A DNA stretch of 64,000 nt from Streptomyces capitiformicae. Lineage in GTDB: Bacteria > Actinomycetota > Actinomycetes > Streptomycetales > Streptomycetaceae. The notes beneath the pieces were generated by a model. The model ran no database searches. It saw only the letters and a list, made by a program, of their open reading frames with translations, and had not been told where the DNA came from. Below, one piece after another: positions 8,830 to 17,372 of the stretch; the stretch's first letter is position 1; every line of letters starts with the position of its first letter. The DNA lies in contig NZ_CP022161.1 of NCBI RefSeq assembly GCF_002214185.1, positions 6,889,486 to 6,953,485 of the forward strand, in the 5' to 3' direction. The position numbers and the translations under genes were made by a program.

Positions 8830-9149
8830 CGCTGCGTCTCGGGGACGTGGAGCGACAAGCCGTCCAGGTCCTCCGTCAAGGTGATCTGGCAGCAGAGCCT
8901 GCTGGCGGCAGTCGGCTCCTCCGCGGTCACGTCGAGCATCTGTTCCTCTTCCGCCGTCATCGGGGGCAGCTTCGCCACCCACGGAACGTCGACGAAGACG
9001 TGACACGTAGCGCAGGACAGGTCTCCTCCGCACTCACCGACGATGCCAGGTACGAGATTCTCGACCGCCACTTTCATCAAGCTTCGGCCCACATCGGCTG
9101 AGACGGTGATGCGTTCCCCGCTGGGCTGCGTGAAGGTAACTTCGGGCAT
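8826..9149 (-). CDS. 2Fe-2S ferredoxin
   Basis: A 107-residue adrenodoxin/putidaredoxin-type ferredoxin. Cluster ligands are Cys40, Cys46 and Cys49 (GECGGDLSCATCH) with Cys86 (or Cys87) in SRLCCQI. It shuttles single electrons from the adjacent reductase to the P450 of the same operon. Located 32 bases after the SDR gene and overlapping the reductase start. Confidence 0.93.
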   Translation of the reverse strand: MPEVTFTQPSGERITVSADVGRSLMKVAVENLVPGIVGECGGDLSCATCHVFVDVPWVAKLPPMTAEEEQMLDVTAEEPTAASRLCCQITLTEDLDGLSLHVPETQR

Positions 9150-9181
9150 TTCGCTACTTCCCTATCGGTGCCGTCAGGACG

Positions 9182-10069
9182 TCACATGTGCCCGGCGACA
9201 GGACACTGCGCGGTATCACCGGTGCCGTCATGCACAGACGCATCGTCGGAAGGACCGACGACGGGCAACGTTTGGACCGACGCCATGACCTGACGCGCGT
9301 GCTCGAGAGCGAACTCCCGGGTCCCGGGGTTGGTGGCGGTGATGTAGTCGCCTTTCATCAGGCCGTCAACCGCTTGCCGGGCGACCTCGTCGGCGTTCTG
9401 AGCGTTCGGCTCGATGGCTTCGGCGAGTTCTCGCGATGAGCGGATCAGCTCGACCAGCTTCTCGGTCCTCACCCAGCTCGGGGCGAGCAGAGTCACTGAG
9501 ACCCCCGAGTCGGCGAAGTCGCGCCGGGCCGTATCCACCAGCCCGAGCGACGCATACTTCGCCGTCGTATAAACGCTGGCGGGGAAGACATGCGGCGGCA
9601 CGCCGAGTGAGTGCTCGGACCCCACGACCAGGAGGCGGGCCGGGGACCCGGAACGGGACGTGCCGATCAGAGCCGGCGCGAATGTGCGGATCACGTTGTA
9701 GACACCGAACACCATGATGTCGAACGTGCGTCGGGCGGTCTCCGGGTCCGTCTCCCAGATCGAGCCGGAAGCGCCTCCCCCCATGACGTTGGCCACCACG
9801 ATATTGAGGCCGTCCTGGGCTACTCCGGCCGCCTTCAGCACGCCCGCCAGGTCGGTGGTCGACGTCACGTCGGCGTGGACGTACGTTGCACGTCCACCGG
9901 ACCCGTTGATGTCCGCGGCCACCTTCCGTCCGCCGTCGTCATCGATGTCGCTCACGACCACGAGCGCTCCACGGCGCGCCAACTCTGTCGCAATGGCCTT
10001 GCCGACGCCGGTGGCGGCTCCGGTCACGAGAGCCGTCTGGCCGTCCAGGCTCGTCTCCACCGCGCTCAT
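9182..10069 (-). CDS. Short-chain dehydrogenase/reductase
   Basis: A 295-residue SDR with TGAATGVGKAIA (residues 15-26), the acidic DIDDD after beta-2 suggesting NAD, NVMGGGAS in place of the usual NNAG, and catalytic YTTAK near residue 170. It should oxidise an alcohol produced by the P450 to a ketone or aldehyde. Its ATG overlaps the P450 stop (ATGA at 10066-10069). The C-terminus extends about 40 residues beyond a minimal SDR. Confidence 0.88.
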   Translation of the reverse strand: MSAVETSLDGQTALVTGAATGVGKAIATELARRGALVVVSDIDDDGGRKVAADINGSGGRATYVHADVTSTTDLAGVLKAAGVAQDGLNIVVANVMGGGASGSIWETDPETARRTFDIMVFGVYNVIRTFAPALIGTSRSGSPARLLVVGSEHSLGVPPHVFPASVYTTAKYASLGLVDTARRDFADSGVSVTLLAPSWVRTEKLVELIRSSRELAEAIEPNAQNADEVARQAVDGLMKGDYITATNPGTREFALEHARQVMASVQTLPVVGPSDDASVHDGTGDTAQCPVAGHM

Positions 10070-11289
10070 GCCCAGGCCACCGGAAGGGAGCGGATCTGAT
10101 TGATGAAGACGGACCGGCCGCGTTGCGGCTCACCGTCCAGCCTGAGCGAGAACCCGCGTTTCGACATCTCCTCGAAAAGGATCCGCAACTCCAGCTTCGC
10201 GAGCGCGTTGCCGATACAGCGATGTGTTCCCGAACCGAACGTCAGCGATGCCGTCTCCGTGCGCCACGGGTCGAACTCATCGGGGCGATCGAACACCGTT
10301 TCATCACGGTTCGCCGCGATGAAGTACAGGTTGAGGAGGTCGTTCTTGCGCACCTCCTGGCCGCCGACCACGGTGTCCTCGCTCGCCGTCCGTGACATGA
10401 ACATGGCTGGCGTGATAATGCGCAGGAACTCGTCGACTACCTTGTCGGGGCCCAGTTCGTCGATGCCACGCACCGTCCTCTCCGCGACCTCCGGATCCTC
10501 GAGGAGCATCCGCATCGATTGACCGATCAACGTGTGCGTCGTCTCGAAGCCGGCGCCCTGCAGCAGGTTCAGAAAGCTGTGGCCCTCGCCGATCGTGACG
10601 TCGCCTCGCTCGATCGCGTGGGCGATCACGGTCGTCATGTCGTCCTGCGGCTCCCTGAGCTTCAGAGGGATGAGCTCCTCGCGGTAGTACGCCATCGTCT
10701 TCTCGATCGCTTCTGCCGTCTGGGCGAGGTCACCCGTCCCCTGTGCAGCGAACGCGTCGAGCGTGCGATCGACGATCCACTGCCGCTGCTCACGCGGCAC
10801 CCCCTGGATCTGCGCGATCACCAGGGCCGGAACGACTTGAGCGACCTCCGTGATGTAGTCGAAGGACGTGAGCGTGCCGATGCGATCCAGCGTCTCGACC
10901 ACGATCTCGCGGACCCACGGGTCGAAGTTCTTCACGACCCGGGGACCGAACGCCTTCGCCGCGACGCGACGCACCGAGCTGTGGCGGGGCGGGTCCATGT
11001 GCATCAACAGGTCGATGGTGGGGTTGAGCTGCGGATCGGCAGGCAGGTTGGTGCCCGGCCAAGCCGCGCCCGGGACGGAGCTGAAGAGGTCGGGCCGCGC
11101 TTCGATGTCGAGAATGTCCTGGAACCGCGTGACGGCCCAGAAGCCACCGTTCGCGACGCCGATCGATGCATCCTGCCAGTAGAAGCCAGGCTGGCTTCGC
11201 ATGTAGTCGAAGGCGCCGAACGGCACCGCATCCTGAAAACTTGCGGGGTCGGCCAGATCAGGCAGAAGGGCCTGAGCGGTCGTCGACAT
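10066..11289 (-). CDS. Cytochrome P450 (class I bacterial)
   Basis: A 407-residue haem monooxygenase. It shows the I-helix AGFETT (residues 246-251), the K-helix EFLR (287-290) and the haem loop FGSGTHRCIGNALA with Cys358. An upstream in-frame ATG at 11337 exists, but the ATG at 11289 follows AAGGAGG at normal spacing and is chosen. With the downstream ferredoxin and reductase it forms a complete electron chain, and the SDR between them suggests hydroxylation then oxidation of a lipophilic substrate. A TetR-type palindrome lies 55 bases upstream. The P450 family cannot be assigned by eye. Confidence 0.93.
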   Translation of the reverse strand: MSTTAQALLPDLADPASFQDAVPFGAFDYMRSQPGFYWQDASIGVANGGFWAVTRFQDILDIEARPDLFSSVPGAAWPGTNLPADPQLNPTIDLLMHMDPPRHSSVRRVAAKAFGPRVVKNFDPWVREIVVETLDRIGTLTSFDYITEVAQVVPALVIAQIQGVPREQRQWIVDRTLDAFAAQGTGDLAQTAEAIEKTMAYYREELIPLKLREPQDDMTTVIAHAIERGDVTIGEGHSFLNLLQGAGFETTHTLIGQSMRMLLEDPEVAERTVRGIDELGPDKVVDEFLRIITPAMFMSRTASEDTVVGGQEVRKNDLLNLYFIAANRDETVFDRPDEFDPWRTETASLTFGSGTHRCIGNALAKLELRILFEEMSKRGFSLRLDGEPQRGRSVFINQIRSLPVAWA

Positions 11290-11343
11290 CGCATCCTCCT
11301 TGAGGCGACGGGAGGTCGGTGTAGACCTCGTGCACACAGTAAA

Positions 11344-11359
11344 TCAACTAGTTGGTTAC
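11344..11359. promoter_or_regulatory. Putative TetR operator upstream of the P450 operon
   Basis: TCAACTAGTTGGTTAC matches the island consensus TCAACTAGATAGTTGA at 12 of 16 positions and contains the perfect 10-bp palindrome CAACTAGTTG. It lies 55-70 bases upstream of the P450 start. Confidence 0.6.
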
Positions 11360-11599
11360 CGCAATCGGGAACACCGAGCAGGTTGCGCAAGCGACTGATC
11401 GCGCCATGCGATCAGTCGAGCGCGAGGGATCCAGGGGCCCGGCCGGATTCCCGGACACGTGGCCTGAGGCGTCGATCGCTGCGGAGAGGAGTCCGGGACA
11501 GGTCCCGTGCCCACGCGGCCGGGTTTCAACCCTGCTCCCGCCATTGCGGGCACCGATCCTGCCTGGGCGGATTGGATCCAGCGCTGACACGACACCTCG

Positions 11600-12110
11600 A
11601 CGCTGACGCCCAAGGTCCGCTCGATCATCCGCACAGTCGTGGCCAAGGCAGGCCGCTAGCCGGCCGCCGAGCACCCAGAGATCCACGAACCGGCGCAGTG
11701 GACGTGGGCGACCTGCGCCGCCTGGGTCGCGGCGGTGGGCCGCATGAGCGTCGGTGACTACGTGCAGCGGCGCGACCACTTGCGCGGCCGTGCCGGCAAA
11801 CCGATCTCTCCGCGCACCAAGTCCCACAACCTGATGGCCGTCCGCGCAATCTTCCGCGATCTGCAGGAGTGGGAGTGGATTCCCCGCCGGTTCGACCCGG
11901 CCCGCGCGCTGGCAGTGCCGCGCCGCGTCGCCGCGCTGATCGGCGCCGACCCCAGGGGGATCGCCGACGAGGTGTGGGCCGAGCTGGGCTGGGCTGAACC
12001 TGCAAGCCGCTGACCTACCTGGTGACCCCGTCGGCAGCTACTGCCTTAATGGACTTGGTTCGGCGCTCACGCTGACCTGGCTGTTCTCCGGACTGCGCAG
12101 CGACGACTGC
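11600..12110 (+). pseudogene. Tyrosine recombinase (phage-integrase type) remnant
   Basis: Three frames of one integrase-like protein can be read in order: LTPKVRSIIRTVVAKAGR ending at a TAG at 11656, then EHPEIHEPAQWTWATCAAWV...SHNLMAVRAIFRDLQEWEWIPRRFDP (11669-12013), then NLQAADLPGDPV...LTLTWLFSGLRSDD (about 12000-12105). The SAM-like core-binding domain and the first part of the catalytic domain are there. The R-H-R-Y catalytic residues downstream are not, and frameshifts break it. It lies between two operons that appear to be controlled by the same TetR. The flanks 11360-11600 and 12110-12223 hold nothing recognisable. Confidence 0.65.
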
Positions 12111-12223
12111 CTTCCCACGGATCCCGTGCAGGACGTTCCTCAGCTTCGACTACTGCTCGAGAGGGCGCCGGACCGGTGATGACGTGATGCTCATGGCATC
12201 CCCTCCTGCATCGCGTGCCCGGT

Positions 12224-13699
12224 TCAGAAGGCCCAATTCGGTGTCGCGGAGCCCACGCGCTCGGCCGGGCGCTCCCAGAACAGGGGAGTCCCCTCGATCC
12301 GCACCGGGAACACGAGCCGCTTGACCGGGCCGAACGGACCCGCGTAGATGCGGTCCTCCCACGGCCCGTCGATGGGGATCTGGATGGCCGGGCCCGGATC
12401 CGCCGTCGACCGTGCGTCCTTGATGACCAGCGAGGCCGTTCGCGCCAGCGAGAACTTCCACGTCGATCCGGCGCCCGTGCGGGCGCGCGTGGTCAGGCCG
12501 CGAATCGCCGCAGCGGCCATCATGTGGCCCGTGGTGAAATCGAGCCCCTCGACCGTGGTGTGCCGGGGACGCGAGGCGTCGACCATCAGCCCGTTCACCG
12601 AGATCGGCACGCGCGTCTCGGGGTCTTCCAGCGCCCACCGCTGCGTCTCGTTCGCCAGCCCGACGCTGAACTGCACCACGGTGTCGAAGCCGCGGCGCAG
12701 GGCCCACGGGCCCGTCCAGCCGTAGGCACGCACGGCCACCTCGACGAGGTCGGGCTTGATCGCGCGCCGCACCTCCTCGCTGATGATCGCGTCGATCGCC
12801 CCGGGCCGGTAGCCGTGGACGAAGACGTCGGCTTCGGCGAGCAGACGCTTGAACTGCTCCAGGCCCTCGGGCGTCTTGATGTCGAGGAAGGCCCAGCGCT
12901 TGCCGAGCACCATCTCTGCGCCGCGGCCCCCGTGGCTGATGGCCTCGTCGGAGCCGGGCCGCTCGATGCGCAGCACCTCCGCGCCGAGCGCGGCAAGCCA
13001 CCGCGTTCCCACCGGGCCCGCGATCACACGGGTCATGTCGAGGACCTTGATCCCCGCCAGGGGCCGGCCCGGAGTGGGCCGCCACGTGGAACCCGACGCC
13101 GGGTGCTCGGTGTACGCCGCCAGCGGCTCGGCGTCGACCGCGCGCCCCGCCGGCGTCTCGAGCCACTCTTCGGGCGTCCGGCTCGCGGCGACGATGGCGT
13201 TGCCGTCGACGAGCCGCTGCTCGATCTCGTCGGCCGGGGCCGCCTTCACGACGGCCGCGACGGCGTCGATGTCGTCGGCGACACCGAGGGCCTTGACGAT
13301 CCGCGCGCGGGCCGAGGGGAAAATGCCGTGCAGACGCAGCCACCGGTCGTCGGCCGTGGGCAGTTCGGTGAAGAAGTCGAGGTTCGCCGGCATGGGGACG
13401 ATGAGCGGTTCGCCCAGCGGCTGCGAGGGCCCGAGGGGCAGGCGGAACCAGCCGCTGGCGATGTGGCGGTCGACCTCGATCGCGGGGTGCGGCTCACCCA
13501 CCTCGCCGAGGAGTTCGCCCACGGCGGTGGCGACAAGGGCGTTGGACGCGCCCGCGAGATCGGTCAACGCGAAGGGCGAGGGCATGGCCCCCTCGCCGGT
13601 GAAGGTGACGTTGCTCGTGAGCTCGGCGTCGCCGCCCAGAGCGCTCCACAAGTGGCTCAGCAGGCGGTGGGTTTCGGGGAAGGTACGGGACATGATCAT
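12224..13699 (-). CDS. CaiB/BaiF (family III) CoA-transferase
   Basis: A 491-residue family III CoA-transferase, longer than the usual 400, with an N-terminal extension of about 190 residues before the canonical LAGIKVLDMTRVIAGPVGTRWLAALGAEVLRIERPG. The catalytic Asp would lie in the segment around VFVHGYRPGAID. It is predicted to move CoA between acyl-CoA and a carboxylic acid, or to act as an acyl-CoA racemase. The start ATG at 13699 overlaps the hydrolase stop (ATGA); ATG 13693 is an alternative. It is the last of seven tightly coupled genes. Confidence 0.85.
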   Translation of the reverse strand: MIMSRTFPETHRLLSHLWSALGGDAELTSNVTFTGEGAMPSPFALTDLAGASNALVATAVGELLGEVGEPHPAIEVDRHIASGWFRLPLGPSQPLGEPLIVPMPANLDFFTELPTADDRWLRLHGIFPSARARIVKALGVADDIDAVAAVVKAAPADEIEQRLVDGNAIVAASRTPEEWLETPAGRAVDAEPLAAYTEHPASGSTWRPTPGRPLAGIKVLDMTRVIAGPVGTRWLAALGAEVLRIERPGSDEAISHGGRGAEMVLGKRWAFLDIKTPEGLEQFKRLLAEADVFVHGYRPGAIDAIISEEVRRAIKPDLVEVAVRAYGWTGPWALRRGFDTVVQFSVGLANETQRWALEDPETRVPISVNGLMVDASRPRHTTVEGLDFTTGHMMAAAAIRGLTTRARTGAGSTWKFSLARTASLVIKDARSTADPGPAIQIPIDGPWEDRIYAGPFGPVKRLVFPVRIEGTPLFWERPAERVGSATPNWAF

Positions 13700-14607
13700 C
13701 CGATTTCTCTGTGGGGACGGGAAGTGTTCTGCGGTTCCAGCTGCTCGATCGCGGGCAGCCAAGTGGTCATCAGGGCCTGCAGCACCGCGACGAAGGCCAC
13801 CGGCTGATCCAGGAACGGGTTGTGACCGGATACCGCGATGACGGCTTCCGCGGATGGAGCCGGGGTGAGGTCCCGCATCTCGGCCGCGGCATCCGCGTCG
13901 AGCACTCCCCCGTCGGTCCGGATGATGGCGAGGGGCACAACGAGCCGGCGGAGGAGGTCGCGCAGCGACGCGTTCTCGATCCACAGGCGATCGGAACGTT
14001 TCCACCGCCACCCGTCGCCCTCGCGCCGGAGGGACGTCTGCGCGAGATGGCGGCGCAGCACCTCGGGGAGGGGCGCGTCGGTGCGCGAATGGCCAGTCGA
14101 GAATCGGGCGATGCCCTCTTCTGCCGAATCGAAGCGCGGACTGGGCTTGTCGCGCCCCGGCCAACCGGCATCGTTGAAGCGGGTGTCGACCGTCACGACC
14201 ATCCGGAACAGCCGCGGATGGCGTATGGCCGCCGCGACGCCGACAACACCGCCCATGCTGTGCCCGACCAGCACGGTGCGGCGGAGCCCGGCGGCTCGCG
14301 CGACGGCCGCCACCTCGTCGGCCCACCCGTCGATCGCATAGGCGTCGCGGTGCGTGCTGTCGCCGTTGCCGGAGAGGTCGATGGCCACCACCCGGGAGCC
14401 GGTGAGAGTCGGCCCGATGTGGTCCCACCACCGCGCGTGTGCCAGCCCGCCGTGCACGAGCAGGATTCCGTCCGCATCATCTTGCGGACCCCATGCGCAG
14501 TAGGCGATCTGAGCGCCGCCCACAGCGACCCGGTGCTCGCGGGCCGGCACGGCGAGGTTCCGCTCGATCCAGTCGAGCGTGCCGCCAGGCGCTGTCATGA
14601 CGGACAT
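13696..14607 (-). CDS. Alpha/beta-fold hydrolase
   Basis: A 303-residue hydrolase. It has the oxyanion region LLVHGGLAHARWWDH, nucleophile elbow GHSMGG (Ser near residue 116), a likely catalytic Asp in TDGGVLDAD and a terminal His in SGHNPFLD. It could hydrolyse an ester, a C-C bond of a vinylogous ketone or a CoA thioester within the pathway. It starts one base after the DUF35 stop and overlaps the CoA-transferase start. Confidence 0.85.
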   Translation of the reverse strand: MSVMTAPGGTLDWIERNLAVPAREHRVAVGGAQIAYCAWGPQDDADGILLVHGGLAHARWWDHIGPTLTGSRVVAIDLSGNGDSTHRDAYAIDGWADEVAAVARAAGLRRTVLVGHSMGGVVGVAAAIRHPRLFRMVVTVDTRFNDAGWPGRDKPSPRFDSAEEGIARFSTGHSRTDAPLPEVLRRHLAQTSLRREGDGWRWKRSDRLWIENASLRDLLRRLVVPLAIIRTDGGVLDADAAAEMRDLTPAPSAEAVIAVSGHNPFLDQPVAFVAVLQALMTTWLPAIEQLEPQNTSRPHREIG

Positions 14608-14608
14608 G

Positions 14609-15034
14609 TCACGGTGCCGCGAATCGGAGGAGGGTCACGGCATCGGTGACGTCGTTCCACGACGCCACCAGTCGCATCCCCACTCGCGCCTCGTCGGGCT
14701 CGACGTCAAGACGGACCGTGAAGACCACGCCGTCATCGGTGAGCACGCGTCCGACGACGTAGGGGATCTCGTCCTTCATCGACGGGTCGAGCGCGCGGTG
14801 GTAGACGACGTAGCTGTAGAGCTCGCCGGTCGGCGCGATCGGCACCCACGACTGCGAGTCCGACCAGCACCGGGGGCAGATCTCGGTCGCCGGATAGCGC
14901 AGGTCGCCGCACGCGTCGCATTTCTGCGCCAGGAGCCGGTGCTCGCGTGCCGCCTCCCAGAAGGCGGCGGTGGCGGGGTCGGTGACGTCCGGAAGGTTCT
15001 GCGGCGTCGCGTTCGAGGTCGGTGCGTAGGTCAT
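14609..15034 (-). CDS. DUF35 OB-fold protein with zinc ribbon
   Basis: A 141-residue protein with a rubredoxin-like zinc ribbon (CDACGDLRYPATEICPRC, residues 39-56) followed by an OB-fold (TGELYSYVVYHRALDP...VVGRVLTDDG). DUF35 proteins pair with SCP2-type thiolases; in steroid side-chain catabolism the Ltp2-ChsH2(DUF35) complex is a retro-aldolase. The gene follows the thiolase-like gene with an ATGA overlap (15031-15034), so the two products are expected to form a complex. Confidence 0.85.
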   Translation of the reverse strand: MTYAPTSNATPQNLPDVTDPATAAFWEAAREHRLLAQKCDACGDLRYPATEICPRCWSDSQSWVPIAPTGELYSYVVYHRALDPSMKDEIPYVVGRVLTDDGVVFTVRLDVEPDEARVGMRLVASWNDVTDAVTLLRFAAP

Positions 15035-16158
15035 TGCGAAGTCCCGATGATCGAGGCGGCGCTCTTGAAGAACGCCATGGTGGAGCAGTAGAGGGCGAGT
15101 TCGGGGTGGGGCACCTGGCGGTCGGGGTCGACCGTCCCGCGCAGTTGGCGAACTGCTTCGACCATGTGGAGCCAGCCCCACATGTAGCTCTCGGAGAGCT
15201 GCCCGCCGTTGGTGTTGAGCGGCATGTCTCCCCCGGGCCGGGTGTGCCCCTCGGCCACCCAGCGCCCGCCCTCGCCGACCGGCGCGAATCCGTAGTACTC
15301 GACCATCTGCAGGTTCCACACGGCGGTGGGGTTCTGGATGTAGAGGATGTCGATGTCCGACGGAGTGAACCCGGTGTTCTGCCAGATGCGGGCGGCGGTG
15401 CCCCCGATGTTGGGCCGGGAGGGGAAGTCGGCGAAGCGATCACCGATGATTTCCGTCCCCTCGGCCATCCCGAGGATGTACACCGGCTTGTTCGGGTAGT
15501 CCTTTGCTCGCTCGGCGCTGGTGACGATCAGCGCGACCCCGCCGTCGGAGATCATCGTGACGTCTTCGCGCCGCAGCGGCTCGACGAGATACGGCTTGGC
15601 CAGGTAGTCCTCGATCGTGAGCGGATCGCGGAAGATCGCCAGGGGATTGCGCTGCGCCCACTCGCGTTCCGATACGGCGAACCAGCCGAACTCCTCGTCC
15701 GTCGTCCCGTAGAGCGCCTTGTGGCGCTGCAGCGCCATGCCTGCCTGCCCGGCGATGTGCACGAAGCCCGATGCCCCCTCGAGAGACGGCGTGGGGGCGG
15801 CGAAGTTGACCTTCGACGAGCGAGCGTTGGCGCCGTAGACCAGGACGATCGTCTCGGCCAGCCCGGTGAGGATCGCCTGTACCGCCAGGTGCAGCGAGAA
15901 GTTGCACGTGCCGTAGTCGAGCGTCTGGGCGTACTTCGGACTCATTCCGAACAGCGGCCCGACGGAAACGTCCGCGTTCCCGCCCTGGATGGACTTGCAC
16001 GTGATGAGGCCGTCGACCTGCTCCCGCGTGATGCCCGCGTCGGCCAGCGCGGCCGTGATGGCCTCGATCGACAGCCGTTCGGCGCTCTTTCCCGGGAATG
16101 TGCCCTGATCGGAGTGTCCCACTCCGACGATCGCGACCTTGCCGCGGATGTCTTCCAC
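15031..16158 (-). CDS. SCP2/lipid-transfer-type thiolase (likely aldolase subunit)
   Basis: A 375-residue thiolase-fold protein: VAIVGVGHSDQGTFPGKSAERLSIEAITAALADAGI at the N-terminus and NTNGGQLSESYMWGWLHMVEAVRQLRG near the C-terminus, as in Ltp/SCP-x-like proteins. The usual thiolase nucleophile motif is replaced by LDYGTCNFSLHLA, and the context is a DUF35 partner. A retro-aldol cleavage of a beta-hydroxyacyl-CoA is therefore more likely than classical thiolysis. The start is taken as the GTG at 16158 preceded by a purine-rich GAGACGAAGA. Confidence 0.8.
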   Translation of the reverse strand: MEDIRGKVAIVGVGHSDQGTFPGKSAERLSIEAITAALADAGITREQVDGLITCKSIQGGNADVSVGPLFGMSPKYAQTLDYGTCNFSLHLAVQAILTGLAETIVLVYGANARSSKVNFAAPTPSLEGASGFVHIAGQAGMALQRHKALYGTTDEEFGWFAVSEREWAQRNPLAIFRDPLTIEDYLAKPYLVEPLRREDVTMISDGGVALIVTSAERAKDYPNKPVYILGMAEGTEIIGDRFADFPSRPNIGGTAARIWQNTGFTPSDIDILYIQNPTAVWNLQMVEYYGFAPVGEGGRWVAEGHTRPGGDMPLNTNGGQLSESYMWGWLHMVEAVRQLRGTVDPDRQVPHPELALYCSTMAFFKSAASIIGTSQ

Positions 16159-16172
16159 CGTGTCTTCGTCTC

Positions 16173-17372
16173 TCAGTTCGGTGTTGTCGTCGTCTGCGGT
16201 GCCGACACGATGCCCCGCGCGAGCAGCGCATCGATCTCGTCCGCGGTGTACTCGAGCTCGGCGAGCACCTCGGCGGTGTGCTCGCCGACGTGGGGGGCAC
16301 GCCTCCGGATGAGCGGGTCGTTCGCGGCGAAGCGCACGACCGGTCCGCGTTGCCTCTCGGTTCCCCCCTCGGCGAGCTCGACTGTCTGCCACCAGCCCCG
16401 CTCGTGCAGGTCGGGATCCGCGAGCAGTTCGTGACCGCTGACGACCGCTGCGGCCGCCAGGCCCGCCGCCTGCAGTTCCGCGGCGGCCTCCTCCCGGGTG
16501 CGTCCGGCGGCCCACGCATCCGTGGCACGGCGCAGCGCCTCGTCGTCGCCCTCGTCGGCGTCACCGACGACCGCGTGCAGGCGCGAACGGTCCTCGCGGG
16601 TCTCCAGCGAGACCGCGACCCACTGGTCGTCGCCGAGGCAGCGCGAGAGCCATCCCGGTGCGCCCGGAGCATTGTTGGCGTCGGGCTGCGGGTTCGGGGC
16701 GCCGAGCGACGTGGCGAGGATGTGGTCTCCGAGCAGGCTGGTCACGGTCTCACGCTGCGACATGTCGACCCACCGGGCTCGACCGTCGGCCCGGGCGGCC
16801 ATCACGGCCGCCAGGATCACCGCGGGGGCGAGGGAGTTGGCCGTCTGGTCGGGATAGTTGATCCGGCCACTCGACCACGTCGGGGTGTTCGCGTCGTATC
16901 CGCTGAGCGATTGGATGCCACCGAGGGAGTCCAGGGTCGTGCCGAACGAGGTGAAGCCCCGATTGGGGCCGGTGGCGCCCTGGCTGGAGATCGAGACGAG
17001 AACGATGTCGGGGCGCAGAGCGACCAGGTCGGCGAATCCCAACCCGAGCCGCTCGATCGCTCCCCGGCGGAAGTTCTCGACCACGACATCACTGCGACTG
17101 ATGAGCCGGCGGGCGATCTCGTGCCCCTCCTCGGTCTTCAGGTCCACCGCAAGGCCCCGCTTGTTGCGGTTGGCGACGCGGAAAGGGGGGAAGGCGAGGT
17201 CGCTCGAGCCGCCCTTGTCGCGGGTGAAGCCCAGCCGGTAGAGATCCGGCCGGTTCCCGCTCTCGATCTTCACGACGTCCGCTCCGAAGTCGGCGAGCAC
17301 CTGCGTGGCCGCCGCTCCCGCGGTGACGATCGAGAGGTCGGCGACCTTCAGCCCCTGCAACAGCCCGCTCAT
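16173..17372 (-). CDS. CaiB/BaiF CoA-transferase
   Basis: A 399-residue family III CoA-transferase beginning MSGLLQGLKVADLSIVTAGAAATQVLADFGADVVKIESGNRPD. It has the characteristic NRNKRGLAVDLKTEEG segment and the FRRGAIERLGLG motif next to the expected catalytic Asp of SRSDVVVENF. The C-terminal domain (RRRAPHVGEHTAEVLAELEYTADEID) is typical. Its ATG overlaps the stop of the upstream CoA-transferase gene (ATGA at 17369-17372). Paired family III genes are often subunits or paralogues acting on different acids. Confidence 0.88.
   Translation of the reverse strand: MSGLLQGLKVADLSIVTAGAAATQVLADFGADVVKIESGNRPDLYRLGFTRDKGGSSDLAFPPFRVANRNKRGLAVDLKTEEGHEIARRLISRSDVVVENFRRGAIERLGLGFADLVALRPDIVLVSISSQGATGPNRGFTSFGTTLDSLGGIQSLSGYDANTPTWSSGRINYPDQTANSLAPAVILAAVMAARADGRARWVDMSQRETVTSLLGDHILATSLGAPNPQPDANNAPGAPGWLSRCLGDDQWVAVSLETREDRSRLHAVVGDADEGDDEALRRATDAWAAGRTREEAAAELQAAGLAAAAVVSGHELLADPDLHERGWWQTVELAEGGTERQRGPVVRFAANDPLIRRRAPHVGEHTAEVLAELEYTADEIDALLARGIVSAPQTTTTPN

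Noticed and set aside
10519..11757. 412-residue + strand frame across the P450 gene
   Set aside because: Mirror frame of the P450; the P450 haem, I-helix and K-helix motifs are on the - strand.
12215..13807. 530-residue + strand frame opposite the CoA-transferase
   Set aside because: Shadow frame without family features; the CaiB/BaiF signature is on the - strand.
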